Of a DNA stretch of 64,000 nt, positions 44,905-54,892 are shown piece by piece. Numbering within the stretch: position 1 is the stretch's first letter; each line of letters starts with the position of its first letter. The stretch comes from Paraburkholderia tuberum STM678. GTDB lineage: Bacteria; Pseudomonadota; Gammaproteobacteria; Burkholderiales; Burkholderiaceae. The position numbers were made by a program, and so were the translations under genes. The notes under the pieces are model-generated. The model ran no database searches. It was not told the origin of the DNA and saw nothing but the letters and a program-made list of their open reading frames with translations. The DNA lies in NCBI RefSeq assembly GCF_902833905.1, contig NZ_CADFGP010000045.1, forward strand, positions 1 to 64,000, read 5' to 3'.

Positions 44905-45891
44905 CTAAGGAAGCTGGAAGCGCTGGCCTGCGGCGAGCGGCGAGCCAGCAATGAATTCGCGCACCGGCAGGCGCTTGCCGCCGGGCTTCTGCAATTGCGT
45001 CAGACGCAGTGCACCTTCGCCGCAAGCGACCAGCACACCATCGGGCGCAACCTCGACGATGGTGCCTGGCGCCTTGTTGCTGCCCGACGCCGGCGAGGCT
45101 ACGGCGGTGGCGGCCCAGATCTTGACGGTGCTGCCGTCGTCGAGCGTGCCGGCGCCGCCGGGGAACGGGTCGAACGCGCGCACCTGACGCGCAAGCGCCT
45201 CGGCCGGCCGGCGCCAGTCGAGCGCCGCTTCGTGCTTGGCGATTTTCTCGGCGTAGGTCACGCCGTCGGCCGGTTGCGGGATCGACGTCAGCTTGCCGCT
45301 GCGCTCGAGCTCGATCAGTGCGTCGACGATCAGTTGCGCGCCGTCCGCGGCGAGGCGGTCGTGCAGCGTGGCGGTGGTGTCGTCGGCGGAGATGGGGGTG
45401 CGTACTTCGGAAAGCATCGCGCCGGTGTCGAGTCCAGCGTCCATCTGCATCAGCGTGATGCCGGTTTGCGCGTCGCCCGCCTCGATCGCGCGATGAATCG
45501 GCGCCGCGCCGCGCCAGCGTGGCAGCAGCGACGCGTGGATGTTGATGCAGCCGAAGCGCGGAATGTCGAGCACTTCCTGCGGCAGGATCAGCCCGTAGGC
45601 GGCGACAACCATCACGTCGTGCGGCGTCGCGCGCAGTTGCTCGATGCCGGCGGCGGCTTCCTGTGGATATTTGCCAGCGCGGCGCAGCGACGTGGGCTGC
45701 GCAACCGCGAGGCCGTGCTCCTGCGCGTAGCGCTTGACCGGACTCGCCTGCAGCTTCATGCCGCGACCCGCCGGCCGGTCCGGCTGCGTCAAGACGAGCG
45801 GCACGGCAAACCCGGCGCCATGAATCGCGGCCAGCGCGGCCGCGGCGAATTCCGGTGTGCCGGCAAAGATGACGCGCAACGAATGGCTCAT
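44905..45891 (-). CDS. fmt: Methionyl-tRNA formyltransferase
   Basis: Fmt formylates initiator Met-tRNA. The 328-residue protein has MSHSLRVIFAGTPEFAAAAL, the folate-binding and catalytic region INIHASLLPRWRGAAPI and GLDTGAML, and the C-terminal OB-like domain. Start at 45891 chosen over one 18 bases upstream. It follows def by 30 bases; def and fmt form the usual pair. Confidence 0.96.
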   Translation of the reverse strand: MSHSLRVIFAGTPEFAAAALAAIHGAGFAVPLVLTQPDRPAGRGMKLQASPVKRYAQEHGLAVAQPTSLRRAGKYPQEAAAGIEQLRATPHDVMVVAAYGLILPQEVLDIPRFGCINIHASLLPRWRGAAPIHRAIEAGDAQTGITLMQMDAGLDTGAMLSEVRTPISADDTTATLHDRLAADGAQLIVDALIELERSGKLTSIPQPADGVTYAEKIAKHEAALDWRRPAEALARQVRAFDPFPGGAGTLDDGSTVKIWAATAVASPASGSNKAPGTIVEVAPDGVLVACGEGALRLTQLQKPGGKRLPVREFIAGSPLAAGQRFQLP

Positions 45892-45921
45892 GAATGGGGC
45901 GGTAGGCAAGTTGAAAGCGCG

Positions 45922-46425
45922 TTACATCGCGTGGGCGAGCTTCTTCATCTTGCTCTTGATGCGCGTTTGCTTCAGCGGCGACAGATACTCGACGAACACG
46001 TGGCCCATCAGGTGATCCATTTCGTGCTGAATGCACACGGCGAGCAGCCCCTCGCAATCGAGCTCGAACGTTTCGCCCTTCTCGTTGAGCGCACGCACGC
46101 GCACTTTCTCGGCACGCTCGACGTTGTCGTAGATCCCGGGCACCGACAGGCAGCCCTCTTCCGACAACTTCCTCTCATCGCTCGACCAGACGATTTCCGG
46201 ATTGATGAACGCGAGCAGTTCGTCGTGCGTTTCCGACACGTCGATCACGATCACGCGTTCGTGCACGTCCACCTGGGTGGCGGCGAGGCCGACGCCGGGC
46301 GCCGCGTACATCGTTTCGGCCATGTCCGCGACGAGACGGCGGATACGGTCGTTGACCTCCGGGACCGGCTTCGCCACCTTGTGCAGCCGTTTGTCCGGGT
46401 AATTGAGGATGCTCAGTAAAGCCAT
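45922..46425 (-). CDS. def: Peptide deformylase
   Basis: A 167-residue iron or zinc hydrolase that removes the N-formyl group. All three motifs are intact: GVGLAATQV, EGCLSVP (cysteine ligand) and QHEMDHLMG (two histidine ligands and the catalytic glutamate). The ATG at 46425 gives MALLSILNYPDKRL, the standard N-terminus. Divergent from dprA across 277 bases in which no clear promoter pair was recognised. Confidence 0.97.
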   Translation of the reverse strand: MALLSILNYPDKRLHKVAKPVPEVNDRIRRLVADMAETMYAAPGVGLAATQVDVHERVIVIDVSETHDELLAFINPEIVWSSDERKLSEEGCLSVPGIYDNVERAEKVRVRALNEKGETFELDCEGLLAVCIQHEMDHLMGHVFVEYLSPLKQTRIKSKMKKLAHAM

Positions 46426-46702
46426 GATTTCGAGTGTGATTTGAGACGCCGCCAACCGTTGGAGGCTCGCGTTGGCCATTTGGCCAGGTTGTGAGCCCGT
46501 CGTAATACGCAGAGGATAGATGATGTCGAACCGGTTCGATTCAACGCGCCTCGTGCGCCCGACGACGAACCCGCGCCGGTAAGCGCGGCGCCGCGATTAT
46601 TCGCGGCTCATTGCCGTTTTATTTCCGCGTTTTTATTTCGGATGATGAAAATTTTAGCATGGCGCCCGCCTGCCCGCAGGCCCCGCCAGAGGAGCGACCC
46701 GC

Positions 46703-47932
46703 ATGCAGACCTTGCCCGCGACCCGTATCGAACTTGCCGCCTGGCTGCGGTTGTCACTTGCGCCGGGCCTAAAACCCGCGGCGTTGCGCCTGTTGCTGGG
46801 CGCATTCGGGCTGCCGCAGGCGCTGTTGGCGCAGTCGCCGGAGACGCTCGCGGAGGTCGCCGGTGACGCCGCGGCGCGCGCGGTGCTGGCGCCGCCCGGT
46901 CCAGCGTTCGACGGCCAGCTCGATGCGGTGCTCGCATGGCGCGAGCAGCCGGGCAACCAGATCGTCACGCTCGACGATCCCGCCTATCCGCCCGCGCTGC
47001 TGACGTTGCCCGATCCGCCACCGCTCCTATATATAAAGGGCCGGCTTGATCTGCTGCATACGCGCGCGGTCGCGCTGGTAGGCAGCCGCAGCGCGACGCC
47101 GCAGGGCATCGAGGATGCGCGGCGGTTCGCGCGAGAGCTGTCGGCGGCGGGCGTGACGGTCGTATCGGGGCTCGCACTCGGCATCGACGGCGCCGCGCAT
47201 CGGGGCGGGTTGGAAGGTGTCGGCGGAACGGTCGCGGTGGTCGGCACCGGCGCGGACCTCGTCTATCCCGCCGCGCATCAAGCGCTCGCGCGGCAGATCG
47301 CGGCGCAGGGTGCGATTCTCTCGGAGTGGCCGCTCGGCACGCCGGCACGCGCCGCCAACTTCCCACAGCGCAACCGGCTGATCGCTGGGTTGGTCAGCGG
47401 AGTCGTGATCGTCGAGGCGGCTATGCGTTCCGGTTCGCTCATTACCGCGCGGCTTGCCAATGAGATGGGGCGCGACGTGTTCGCGTTGCCCGGATCGATT
47501 TACGCGCCGTTGTCGCGCGGCTGTCATCGGATGATCAAGCAGGGAGCGCGGCTCGTGGAAACGCCTGACGAGGTGCTGGAGGAGCTCGGTTTTGCCCGGC
47601 GGCCGGCGGGCGATGCGAGACGCTCGGCGAAGCGGGCCGTGCCGCTGGAGCATGCGGGTTTGCACGTTTCGTCGGGTGGGACCGCTTTGCCCGCTACGAC
47701 CGCAGCCTTCGCCGACTCACCGGCGTCCGGGCCGGCCCCGCAGCCGGCGCTCGCCCCTGACGCACAGCGTCTGCTCGCCGCGCTCGGCCATTCGCCGACC
47801 ACGCTTGAAATTCTCGCCGCCCGCACCGAGATGGAGAACGCCGCCCTGCACGCCGCCTTGCTCCGGCTCGAACTCGCCGGCGAGGTCACGCTGCTGCCCG
47901 GCGGCCGCTTCATGCGAGCCCATCATGACTGA
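46703..47932 (+). CDS. dprA: DNA-processing protein DprA
   Basis: DprA protects incoming single-stranded DNA and loads RecA during transformation. The 409-residue protein has an N-terminal SAM-like region, the Rossmann core (VALVGSRSATPQGIEDARRFA, VVSGLALGIDGAAHRGGL, NFPQRNRLIAGLVSGVVIVEA, GSLITARLANEMGRDVFALPG) and a C-terminal winged helix after an Ala-rich linker. Its presence does not by itself show natural competence. Confidence 0.94.
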   Translation: MQTLPATRIELAAWLRLSLAPGLKPAALRLLLGAFGLPQALLAQSPETLAEVAGDAAARAVLAPPGPAFDGQLDAVLAWREQPGNQIVTLDDPAYPPALLTLPDPPPLLYIKGRLDLLHTRAVALVGSRSATPQGIEDARRFARELSAAGVTVVSGLALGIDGAAHRGGLEGVGGTVAVVGTGADLVYPAAHQALARQIAAQGAILSEWPLGTPARAANFPQRNRLIAGLVSGVVIVEAAMRSGSLITARLANEMGRDVFALPGSIYAPLSRGCHRMIKQGARLVETPDEVLEELGFARRPAGDARRSAKRAVPLEHAGLHVSSGGTALPATTAAFADSPASGPAPQPALAPDAQRLLAALGHSPTTLEILAARTEMENAALHAALLRLELAGEVTLLPGGRFMRAHHD

Positions 47933-48033
47933 GCCGAGACTGACCGGCGTCAATGCAGATTGGCAACTTTTCGCGACCGGCCATGCTACATTCGCGCCAA
48001 AGCACCCGACAAAACACACAAGGAAATCACTTC

Positions 48034-48411
48034 ATGCCCGCGCTGAACCTCGACACCGACCAGGACCGGATCGCCGAGCGCGTCAACGAACCCGACACGC
48101 TGTTCGTTGCATGCCTGTGCGCGGAGTGGTGCGGAACGTGTCGCGAGTACCGGGACTCCTTCAACCAACTGGCCGAGCGGCACCCGGAAGTCTGTTTCGC
48201 ATGGATCGACATCGAAACTCATGCGGATCGGTTCGACGATCTGGACGTCGAGAATTTCCCGACCGTCCTGATCGAAGACTCGGTGACGACACGGTTTTTC
48301 GGTACGGTTTTGCCACAGGTGTCGATCGTCGAGCGGATGCTGTCGGATCTGACCGCGCTGCCCGGCGTAACCGGTGCGCCGAAGCTGCGGCCGACGCTGG
48401 CGGTCGCCTGA
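48034..48411 (+). CDS. Thioredoxin-like protein
   Basis: A 125-residue single thioredoxin fold with the active site AEWCGTCREY (CGTC in place of the standard CGPC) and the conserved cis-proline in NFPTVLI. No signal peptide, so it is cytosolic. The CGTC pair suggests a redox potential different from thioredoxin A; role unknown. It starts 102 bases after dprA, with an AAGGAA ribosome site. Confidence 0.85.
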   Translation: MPALNLDTDQDRIAERVNEPDTLFVACLCAEWCGTCREYRDSFNQLAERHPEVCFAWIDIETHADRFDDLDVENFPTVLIEDSVTTRFFGTVLPQVSIVERMLSDLTALPGVTGAPKLRPTLAVA

Positions 48412-48496
48412 AGGCGGCCTCGCGCGCCGCCCGGTCAAACGGAAAGCCTCGCGACGCGCGGCTTGCGGCACAGGCCCCCGCCGATCATTTGGGACA

Positions 48497-48529
48497 GCAT
48501 CGCGGCTGGCATCGCGGCTGGCATCGCTG
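48497..48529 (+). repeat. Short tandem repeat upstream of topB
   Basis: Two exact copies of GCATCGCGGCTG (48497-48520) and a partial third copy. It lies in the 321-base gap between the thioredoxin-like gene and topB, which otherwise holds the topB promoter. Confidence 0.6.
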
Positions 48530-48624
48530 TCCGCACGCGGCGTGTGCCGCAGTTGATCAACCGCTGGACGCGCAATTATGATGACGCGCTTTTATGGCAC
48601 TTGGCCCGTTGGGTTCGCACCTTG

Positions 48625-48633
48625 TGCTATAAA
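48625..48633 (+). promoter_or_regulatory. Extended -10 promoter of topB
   Basis: TGCTATAAA gives an extended -10 element about 100 bases before the topB ATG. No -35 box at the standard distance is visible, as is common for extended -10 promoters. Confidence 0.45.
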
Positions 48634-48732
48634 GCGGTCGTTATTGGGTCGAAAGAGGTCTCAAAGCGAGCGCCGCGCGCCATGTTGGCGCTCAAGGCCA
48701 CCAACCCGGATCTACCAACCTCACATCGAGTC

Positions 48733-51399
48733 ATGTCCAAAGCACTGATCATCGCCGAAAAGCCTTCTGTCGCGAACGACATCGCGCGCGCTTTGGGCGG
48801 CTTTACCAAGCATGACGAGTACTACGAAAGCGACGACTACGTCCTTTCGTCGGCAGTGGGCCACCTGCTGGAAATCGCCGCGCCCGACGACTACGAAGTC
48901 AAGCGCGGCAAGTGGAGCTTTGCCAATCTGCCCGTCATTCCTCCGCATTTCGATCTGAATCCGATCGCGAAGAGCGAGTCGCGCCTGAAGGTGCTGACCA
49001 GGCTGATGAAGCGCAAGGACATCGACCGTCTGATCAACGCATGCGACGCGGGGCGCGAGGGCGAACTGATTTTCCGCCTGATCGCGCAGCACGCGAAAGC
49101 CAAACAGCCGGTGCAACGGCTGTGGCTGCAGTCGATGACGGCCGGCTCGATCCGCGACGGTTTCGCGCGTCTGCGCAGCGACGAAGAGATGCAGCCGCTC
49201 GCCGACGCGGCGCGCTGCCGCTCGGAGGCGGACTGGCTCGTCGGCATCAACGGCACGCGCGCGATGACCGCGTTCAACAGCAAGGGCGGCGGCTTTTTCC
49301 TGACCACGGTCGGGCGCGTGCAGACGCCGACGCTTTCGATCGTCGTCGAGCGCGAAGAGAAGATTCGACGCTTCGTGCCGCGCGACTACTGGGAAGTGAA
49401 GGCGGAGTTCGTCTGCGCGGGCGGCTTCTACGAAGGCCGCTGGTTCGATCCGAAATTCAAGCGCGACGAGTTCGATCCGGAGAAGCGCGATTCGCGCCTC
49501 TGGGCGTTGCCAGCGGCAGAGACGATCGTCGCGGCTTGCCGCGGACAGCTCGGCACGGTGACCGAGGAGTCGAAACCGTCGACACAGCTGTCGCCCGCGC
49601 TCTTCGACCTGACCAGTCTGCAGCGAGAAGCCAACGGCCGCTTCGGCTTTTCGGCGAAGAACACGCTGGGTCTCGCTCAGGCGCTGTACGAAAAGCACAA
49701 GGTTCTGACCTATCCGCGTACCGACGCGCGCGCGCTGCCGGAAGACTATCTGGACACGGTCAAGCAGACGCTCGGCATGCTCAAGGAGAGCAACAACTAC
49801 CTGCCGTTCGCGAAGCAGGTGCTCGACAAGGGCTGGGTGAAGCCGAACAAGCGCATCTTCGACAACTCGAAGATCAGCGACCACTTCGCAATCATCCCGA
49901 CGCTGCAGGCGCCGAAGAATCTGTCCGAGCCGGAGCAGAAGCTCTACGACCTCGTCGTGAAGCGCTTCCTCGCCGTGTTCTTCCCTGCCGCCGAATCCCG
50001 AGTGACGACGCGTATCACCGAGGTGGTCGGCCATCACTTCAAGACCGAAGGCAAGGTGCTCGTCGAGCCGGGTTGGCTGCAGATCTACGGCCGTGAAACC
50101 AGCGGCGATGACGCGAACCTCGTGCCGGTGCAGAAGGACGAAAAGGTCAAGACCGACAAGATCGCCGCGCAGCAACTGATCACGAAGCCGCCCGCACGCT
50201 ACAACGAAGCGACGCTGCTGTCGGCGATGGAAGGTGCGGGAAAACTGGTCGAAGACGACGAATTGCGCGAAGCGATGGCGGCCAAGGGGCTCGGCACGCC
50301 GGCAACGCGCGCGGCGATCATCGAAGGTCTGCTCACCGAAAAGTACCTGATCCGCGAAGGCCGTGATCTGATTCCGACCGCCAAGGCCTTCCAGCTGATG
50401 ACGCTGCTGCGCGGCCTCGGCGTGAAGGAGCTGACTGCGCCGGAGCTAACCGGCGAATGGGAATACAAGCTGTCGCAGATGGAGCGCGGCAACCTGCCAC
50501 GCGACGCGTTCATGCAGGAAATCGCGCGCATGACGCAGACTATCGTCAAGCGCGCGAAGGAATACGATTCCGACACGATCCCGGGCGATTACGCGACATT
50601 GCAGACACCTTGCCCGAATTGCGGTGGCCAGGTGAAGGAAAACTACCGGCGTTTCGCGTGCTCGAAGTGCGAGTTCTCGATCTCGAAGATTCCGGGCGGC
50701 CGTCAGTTCGAGATCGCCGAAGTCGAAGAACTGCTGCAGAACAAGACGATCGGGCCGCTGTCGGGCTTCCGCAGCAAGATGGGGCGGCCGTTCTCGGCGA
50801 TCCTGAAACTGTCGCTCGACGACGAGATCAAGAATTACAAGCTCGAGTTCGACTTTGGCCAGGACGCGGCCGGCGAAGACGGCGAGCCGCCCGACTTCTC
50901 CGATCAGCAGCCGGTCGGCGCGTGTCCGAAGTGCCAAGGCCGCGTTTTCGAGCATGGCATGAGCTACGTCTGCGAAAACTCGGTGGCGAATCCGAAGTCG
51001 TGCGACTTCCGTTCCGGCAAGGTGATCCTGCAGCAGGAAATCGCCCGCGAGCAGATGGCCAAACTGCTCGAGGAGGGTCGCACCGATCTGCTGACGAACT
51101 TCAAGTCGTCGCGTACCGGCCGTAACTTCAAAGCTTTCCTCGTCAAGCAGAACGACGGCAAGATCGGCTTCGAATTCGAGAAGAAGGAGCCGGCGGCGGC
51201 GAAGACCGCAGCGGCGAAGACTTCGGGTGCTCGTTCCGCGGCCAAGGCGATGCCGGAAGCGGACGAAGGTGATACCGCGGTCGCCGTGAAGGCCGAGCCG
51301 GCGGAAAAGAAGGTGGCGGCGAAGAAGGCGCCCGCCGCCAAGACCGCGGCGGCCAAGAAGGCACCGGCGAAAAAGGCCGCGGCGCGAAAAACCGGCTAG
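48733..51399 (+). CDS. topB: DNA topoisomerase III
   Basis: An 888-residue type IA topoisomerase. The Toprim domain starts MSKALIIAEKPSVANDIARAL with DAGREGELI; the active-site tyrosine is Y327 in LTYPRTDARALP, close to Y328 of E. coli TopB. After the core come a four-cysteine module (CPNCGGQV, FACSKCEF, about 630-655), a second one (CPKCQGRV ... CDFRSG) and a Lys/Ala-rich tail of about 75 residues. The ATG at 48733 was chosen because the 90 upstream in-frame codons are not family-like. Confidence 0.95.
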   Translation: MSKALIIAEKPSVANDIARALGGFTKHDEYYESDDYVLSSAVGHLLEIAAPDDYEVKRGKWSFANLPVIPPHFDLNPIAKSESRLKVLTRLMKRKDIDRLINACDAGREGELIFRLIAQHAKAKQPVQRLWLQSMTAGSIRDGFARLRSDEEMQPLADAARCRSEADWLVGINGTRAMTAFNSKGGGFFLTTVGRVQTPTLSIVVEREEKIRRFVPRDYWEVKAEFVCAGGFYEGRWFDPKFKRDEFDPEKRDSRLWALPAAETIVAACRGQLGTVTEESKPSTQLSPALFDLTSLQREANGRFGFSAKNTLGLAQALYEKHKVLTYPRTDARALPEDYLDTVKQTLGMLKESNNYLPFAKQVLDKGWVKPNKRIFDNSKISDHFAIIPTLQAPKNLSEPEQKLYDLVVKRFLAVFFPAAESRVTTRITEVVGHHFKTEGKVLVEPGWLQIYGRETSGDDANLVPVQKDEKVKTDKIAAQQLITKPPARYNEATLLSAMEGAGKLVEDDELREAMAAKGLGTPATRAAIIEGLLTEKYLIREGRDLIPTAKAFQLMTLLRGLGVKELTAPELTGEWEYKLSQMERGNLPRDAFMQEIARMTQTIVKRAKEYDSDTIPGDYATLQTPCPNCGGQVKENYRRFACSKCEFSISKIPGGRQFEIAEVEELLQNKTIGPLSGFRSKMGRPFSAILKLSLDDEIKNYKLEFDFGQDAAGEDGEPPDFSDQQPVGACPKCQGRVFEHGMSYVCENSVANPKSCDFRSGKVILQQEIAREQMAKLLEEGRTDLLTNFKSSRTGRNFKAFLVKQNDGKIGFEFEKKEPAAAKTAAAKTSGARSAAKAMPEADEGDTAVAVKAEPAEKKVAAKKAPAAKTAAAKKAPAKKAAARKTG

Positions 51400-51508
51400 T
51401 AGGGCGAGATTCGGATCGGCGGCTCGCGGTGGTAGCAGGAATAGCTACATTAGCCACCGCAGTCGGCGATCCGTGCACAGCCCGCGGTGTAGTCCGCATC
51501 TGTCCATG

Positions 51509-51545
51509 AAAAAGGCGCAGTCACTTGAGGTGACTGCGCCTTTTT
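51509..51545. terminator. Bidirectional terminator between topB and the LysR gene
   Basis: AAAAAGGCGCAGTCAC and GTGACTGCGCCTTTTT form a perfect 16-bp stem with a 5-base loop, so A-run and T-run serve both convergent genes. Confidence 0.93.
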
Positions 51546-51586
51546 AATGCCCGCCCGCATCGCTGCGGGCTTCGACATTCAGCGAT

Positions 51587-52693
51587 TTACAGCGGCGATA
51601 ACGCCGTCGGGCGTGGACTGCGATTGGACGACTTCGTCATCGGCTTCGGCACGGCCGGCGACAGCTCGCTATCGAGAAGCCGCGACAGCGGCTCGGCGCC
51701 ATCGAACGCTTCCGGTGCGCGCGACTCGGCAGTCTCGAACGCGGCCGACGTCGCCGGACGCTCCAGACCGTCCTTGATCCACTGCTCGCCGAGCACGCTG
51801 TTCGGCGTCTGGTTGAAGTGCTCGACCAGATGGTCGATGAACGTGCGCACCTTGGCCGGCAGGTGACGGCGGCTTGGGTACGCAATATTGATCTCGACCT
51901 GCGGCAAACGATAATCGCCGAGCAAACGCACGAGCCGGCCGCGCGTCATGTCGCGACCGATCAGATAGCTCGGCAGAATCGCAGTGCCCATGCCGAGCAG
52001 CGCAAACTGTCTCAGCATCTCCGTGTTGTTCGCGACGATCACGTTCGACGGCCGCACGCGCACTTCGCCTTCCGGCCCCGTAAACACGCGTTCATCGCCC
52101 CAGTATTCGGATGGCAGGCTCAGGCACGGGTGCTCGAGCAGATGTTCGGGACGCGTCGGCATGCCATGCTTTTCCAGATAAGCCGGCGTCGCGCAGACGG
52201 TCATGCAGCCCGTGGTCAGACGCCGCGTAACGATACTCGCGCTGCGCATTTGCCGCGCGATCACGACGCCGACGTCGAAGCCCTCCTCGACGAGGTCCAC
52301 CTGACGATCGACCAGCGTGACGTCGGGAATGACTTTCGGATAGCGCTCCGCGTACGTTTGCAGCACGGGCGCGAGGTTATGCAGCCCGAACACGACGGGC
52401 GCGACGATGCGTAGCGTGCCGACGGGTTCGTGATTGCGAGCGACCACCATCTGTTCGACGTCTTCCAGTTCGTCGAGAATCTGACGGGCGCGCTCGAGGT
52501 AGACCTGACCGGATTCGGTCAGCGACAAGCTGCGGGTCGTGCGATTGAGCAGCCGCGTACCAAGACGGCCCTCGAGGTCGGCAACGTGACGGGTGGCGAC
52601 CGCGTTGGAAATATCCATGGCGCTCGCGGCGCGGGCAAAACTGCCGAGATCCGCCACCTTGACGAAAACTCGCATCGACTGCAAATGATCCAT
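51587..52693 (-). CDS. LysR family transcriptional regulator
   Basis: A 368-residue LysR-type regulator. The winged helix is at 1-60 (MDHLQSMRVFVKVADLGSFA, DISNAVATRHVADLEGRLG) and the effector domain at about 90-300. It resembles the CrgA/DhcR-like group. A tail of about 65 residues after the effector domain is longer than usual. No target gene is divergent from it; pckG lies on the same strand upstream. Effector unknown. Confidence 0.87.
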   Translation of the reverse strand: MDHLQSMRVFVKVADLGSFARAASAMDISNAVATRHVADLEGRLGTRLLNRTTRSLSLTESGQVYLERARQILDELEDVEQMVVARNHEPVGTLRIVAPVVFGLHNLAPVLQTYAERYPKVIPDVTLVDRQVDLVEEGFDVGVVIARQMRSASIVTRRLTTGCMTVCATPAYLEKHGMPTRPEHLLEHPCLSLPSEYWGDERVFTGPEGEVRVRPSNVIVANNTEMLRQFALLGMGTAILPSYLIGRDMTRGRLVRLLGDYRLPQVEINIAYPSRRHLPAKVRTFIDHLVEHFNQTPNSVLGEQWIKDGLERPATSAAFETAESRAPEAFDGAEPLSRLLDSELSPAVPKPMTKSSNRSPRPTALSPL

Positions 52694-53035
52694 AGGACAA
52701 CTCCCTGCCTTGTTACTGCTTCCTGACAATTGGTGAAAACCAGTGAAGCGAACTTGGAATTCTCCTACGACTCGCAAAATCGCGCAGAAGTTGCCCGCAA
52801 AATAGGAAATATTGTCAATTTTGGTATGACTGTGTCGATAAAACCGGGGTCCGACCAGCGATTATTCCCAAATCAAAAACAATCTGCTGCGCTGCATCTT
52901 GCTGTGTCTTTTTTGTTCGAACAGACGCAACGGTCGTTCGGCCGTTGCGGAACTCGAAAAAACGGAAATAAACCGGGCGCCCAAACGAAAAAACCGCCCG
53001 AGGGCGGCTTTTATGCTGAGTGAGCACTCACATAA
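52694..53035. other. 342-base gap between the LysR gene and pckG
   Basis: More AT-rich than its surroundings. It holds a perfect 8-bp hairpin CGCAACGG / CCGTTGCG (52925-52948), the pckG terminator at 52987-53010 and a TGAGTG/CACTCA palindrome (about 53017-53030). A 97-residue open frame on the plus strand (52730-53023) has no family pattern and spans the terminator, so it is not called. Confidence 0.5.
52987..53010 (-). terminator. Terminator after pckG
   Basis: On the minus strand CCGCCC and GGGCGG (52994-53007) form a tight hairpin followed by six T. Confidence 0.75.
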
Positions 53036-54892
53036 TCAAGCTGTGAGTTTTTCCTCGAGCGCGCGCTTCGCCTCAGTCAGTGCCGGCGGCAGACCGTGTT
53101 GCAGCGTGTCAAACAGCTTCGTGTGCAACACGAGCTCGTCGCGCCATGCAGCGTCATCGACGGAAATCACCTGCTCGAACTGCTCGCGGCTGAAGTTCAG
53201 CCCGCTCCAGTCGATGTCCTCATAGTGCGGCGAAATGCCGAACGCATGCTCTTCGCCCTGCGCGGTGCCTTCGATGCGGCCGACCATCCAGCTCAGCACG
53301 CGCATGTTCTCGCCGAAGCCAGGCCACACGAACTTGCCGTCCGCGCCCTTGCGGAACCAGTTCACGCAGAAGATTTTCGGCAGCTTCGCGCTCAACTGCT
53401 GCAGACGCTCGCCGGTCTTCAGCCAATGAGTGAAATAGTCGCTCATGTTGTAGCCGCAGAACGGCAGCATCGCGAACGGATCGCGGCGCACCACGCCCTG
53501 CTGTCCAGCCGCCGCGGCGGTGGTTTCAGAGCCCATCGTCGCCGCCATGTAGACGCCCTCGACCCAGTTGCGCGCTTCAGTGACGAGCGGCACGGTGGTC
53601 GAGCGGCGGCCACCGAAGATGAATGCGTCGATTGCGACACCGGCCGGGTTTTCCCAGTCCGCGTCGATCGACGGGCACTGCGAAGCCGGCGCCGTGAAGC
53701 GCGCGTTCGGATGCGCCGCCTTGCGGCCGGTTTCCTTTGCCTCGGCCGGCGTCCAGTCCTTGCCCTGCCAGTCGATCAGATGCGCCGGCGGCTCGTCGGT
53801 CATGCCTTCCCACCAGACGTCGCCGTCGTCGGTCAGCGCGACGTTCGTGAAGATCACGTTTTCCTTCAACGTGGCGAGCGCATTGTAGTTGGTCTTTTCG
53901 CTCGTGCCCGGCGCAACGCCGAAGTAGCCGGCTTCCGGATTGATCGCGTACAGGCGGCCGTCCTTGCCCGGCTTGATCCACGCGATGTCGTCGCCGATCG
54001 TCGAGATTTTCCAGCCGTTCAGGCCCGCCGGCGGGATCAGCATCGCAAAGTTGGTCTTGCCGCACGCCGACGGGAACGCCGCCGCCACGTGATGCTTGCG
54101 CCCGTCCGGCGAGGTGACGCCGAGAATCAGCATATGTTCGGCGAGCCAGCCCTCGTCGCGGCCCATCGTCGATGCGATGCGCAGCGCGAAGCACTTCTTG
54201 CCGAGCAGCGCATTGCCGCCATAGCCCGAGCCAAAGCTCCAGATTTCGCGCGATTCGGGGAAATGCACGATGTACTTGGTCTTGTTGCAAGGCCACGACA
54301 CGTCCTGCTCGCCCGCCGCGAGCGGCGCACCGACCGAATGCACGCACGGCACGAACTCGCCGTCCTCGCCGAGCACGTCATACACCTTGCGGCCCATGCG
54401 CGTCATGATGCGCATATTGGTCACGACATACGGGCTGTCGCTCAACTCGACGCCGATATGCGCGATCGGCGAGCCGAGCGGGCCCATCGAGAACGGCACC
54501 ACGTACATCGTGCGGCCGCGCATCGCGTCATCGAACAGGCCGTCGAGCGTCGAGCGCATTTCGGCCGGGGCGATCCAGTTGTTGGTGGGGCCGGCGTCCT
54601 CGGCGCGCTGCGAGCAGATGAAGGTGCGATCCTCGACGCGCGCGACGTCGGACGGATCGGACCAGGCGAGATAGGAATTGGGACGCTTGGCGGGGTTGAG
54701 TTTCTTCAGCGTTCCGGCTTCGACCATCTGCGCGCACAGGCGGTCATATTCTTCCTGCGAGCCGTCGCACCAGACCACTTTTTCAGGCTTGGTCAGCGCG
54801 GCGATGCGCTGGACCCAGTCGATCAGCTTGCGGTGTTTGATCCATGTGGGCGCCTCGATAGTGGGCTGGCCTTCGAACGAGGGATGATTCAT
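53036..54892 (-). CDS. pckG: Phosphoenolpyruvate carboxykinase (GTP)
   Basis: PckG makes phosphoenolpyruvate from oxaloacetate and GTP, the entry to gluconeogenesis. The 618-residue protein has the GTP-type signature AAAFPSACGKTNFAMLIPP with the reactive cysteine, the GYGGNALLGKKCFALRIAS block and FIFGGRRSTTVPLV. The ATG at 54892 has GGAGAC upstream; a longer frame adds 72 non-family residues. The 387-base divergent region to the dehydrogenase gene holds a perfect CRP-type palindrome. Confidence 0.97.
   Translation of the reverse strand: MNHPSFEGQPTIEAPTWIKHRKLIDWVQRIAALTKPEKVVWCDGSQEEYDRLCAQMVEAGTLKKLNPAKRPNSYLAWSDPSDVARVEDRTFICSQRAEDAGPTNNWIAPAEMRSTLDGLFDDAMRGRTMYVVPFSMGPLGSPIAHIGVELSDSPYVVTNMRIMTRMGRKVYDVLGEDGEFVPCVHSVGAPLAAGEQDVSWPCNKTKYIVHFPESREIWSFGSGYGGNALLGKKCFALRIASTMGRDEGWLAEHMLILGVTSPDGRKHHVAAAFPSACGKTNFAMLIPPAGLNGWKISTIGDDIAWIKPGKDGRLYAINPEAGYFGVAPGTSEKTNYNALATLKENVIFTNVALTDDGDVWWEGMTDEPPAHLIDWQGKDWTPAEAKETGRKAAHPNARFTAPASQCPSIDADWENPAGVAIDAFIFGGRRSTTVPLVTEARNWVEGVYMAATMGSETTAAAAGQQGVVRRDPFAMLPFCGYNMSDYFTHWLKTGERLQQLSAKLPKIFCVNWFRKGADGKFVWPGFGENMRVLSWMVGRIEGTAQGEEHAFGISPHYEDIDWSGLNFSREQFEQVISVDDAAWRDELVLHTKLFDTLQHGLPPALTEAKRALEEKLTA

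Noticed and set aside
52730..53023. 97-codon open frame on the plus strand between the LysR gene and pckG
   Set aside because: No family pattern, no ribosome site, and it runs through the pckG terminator.
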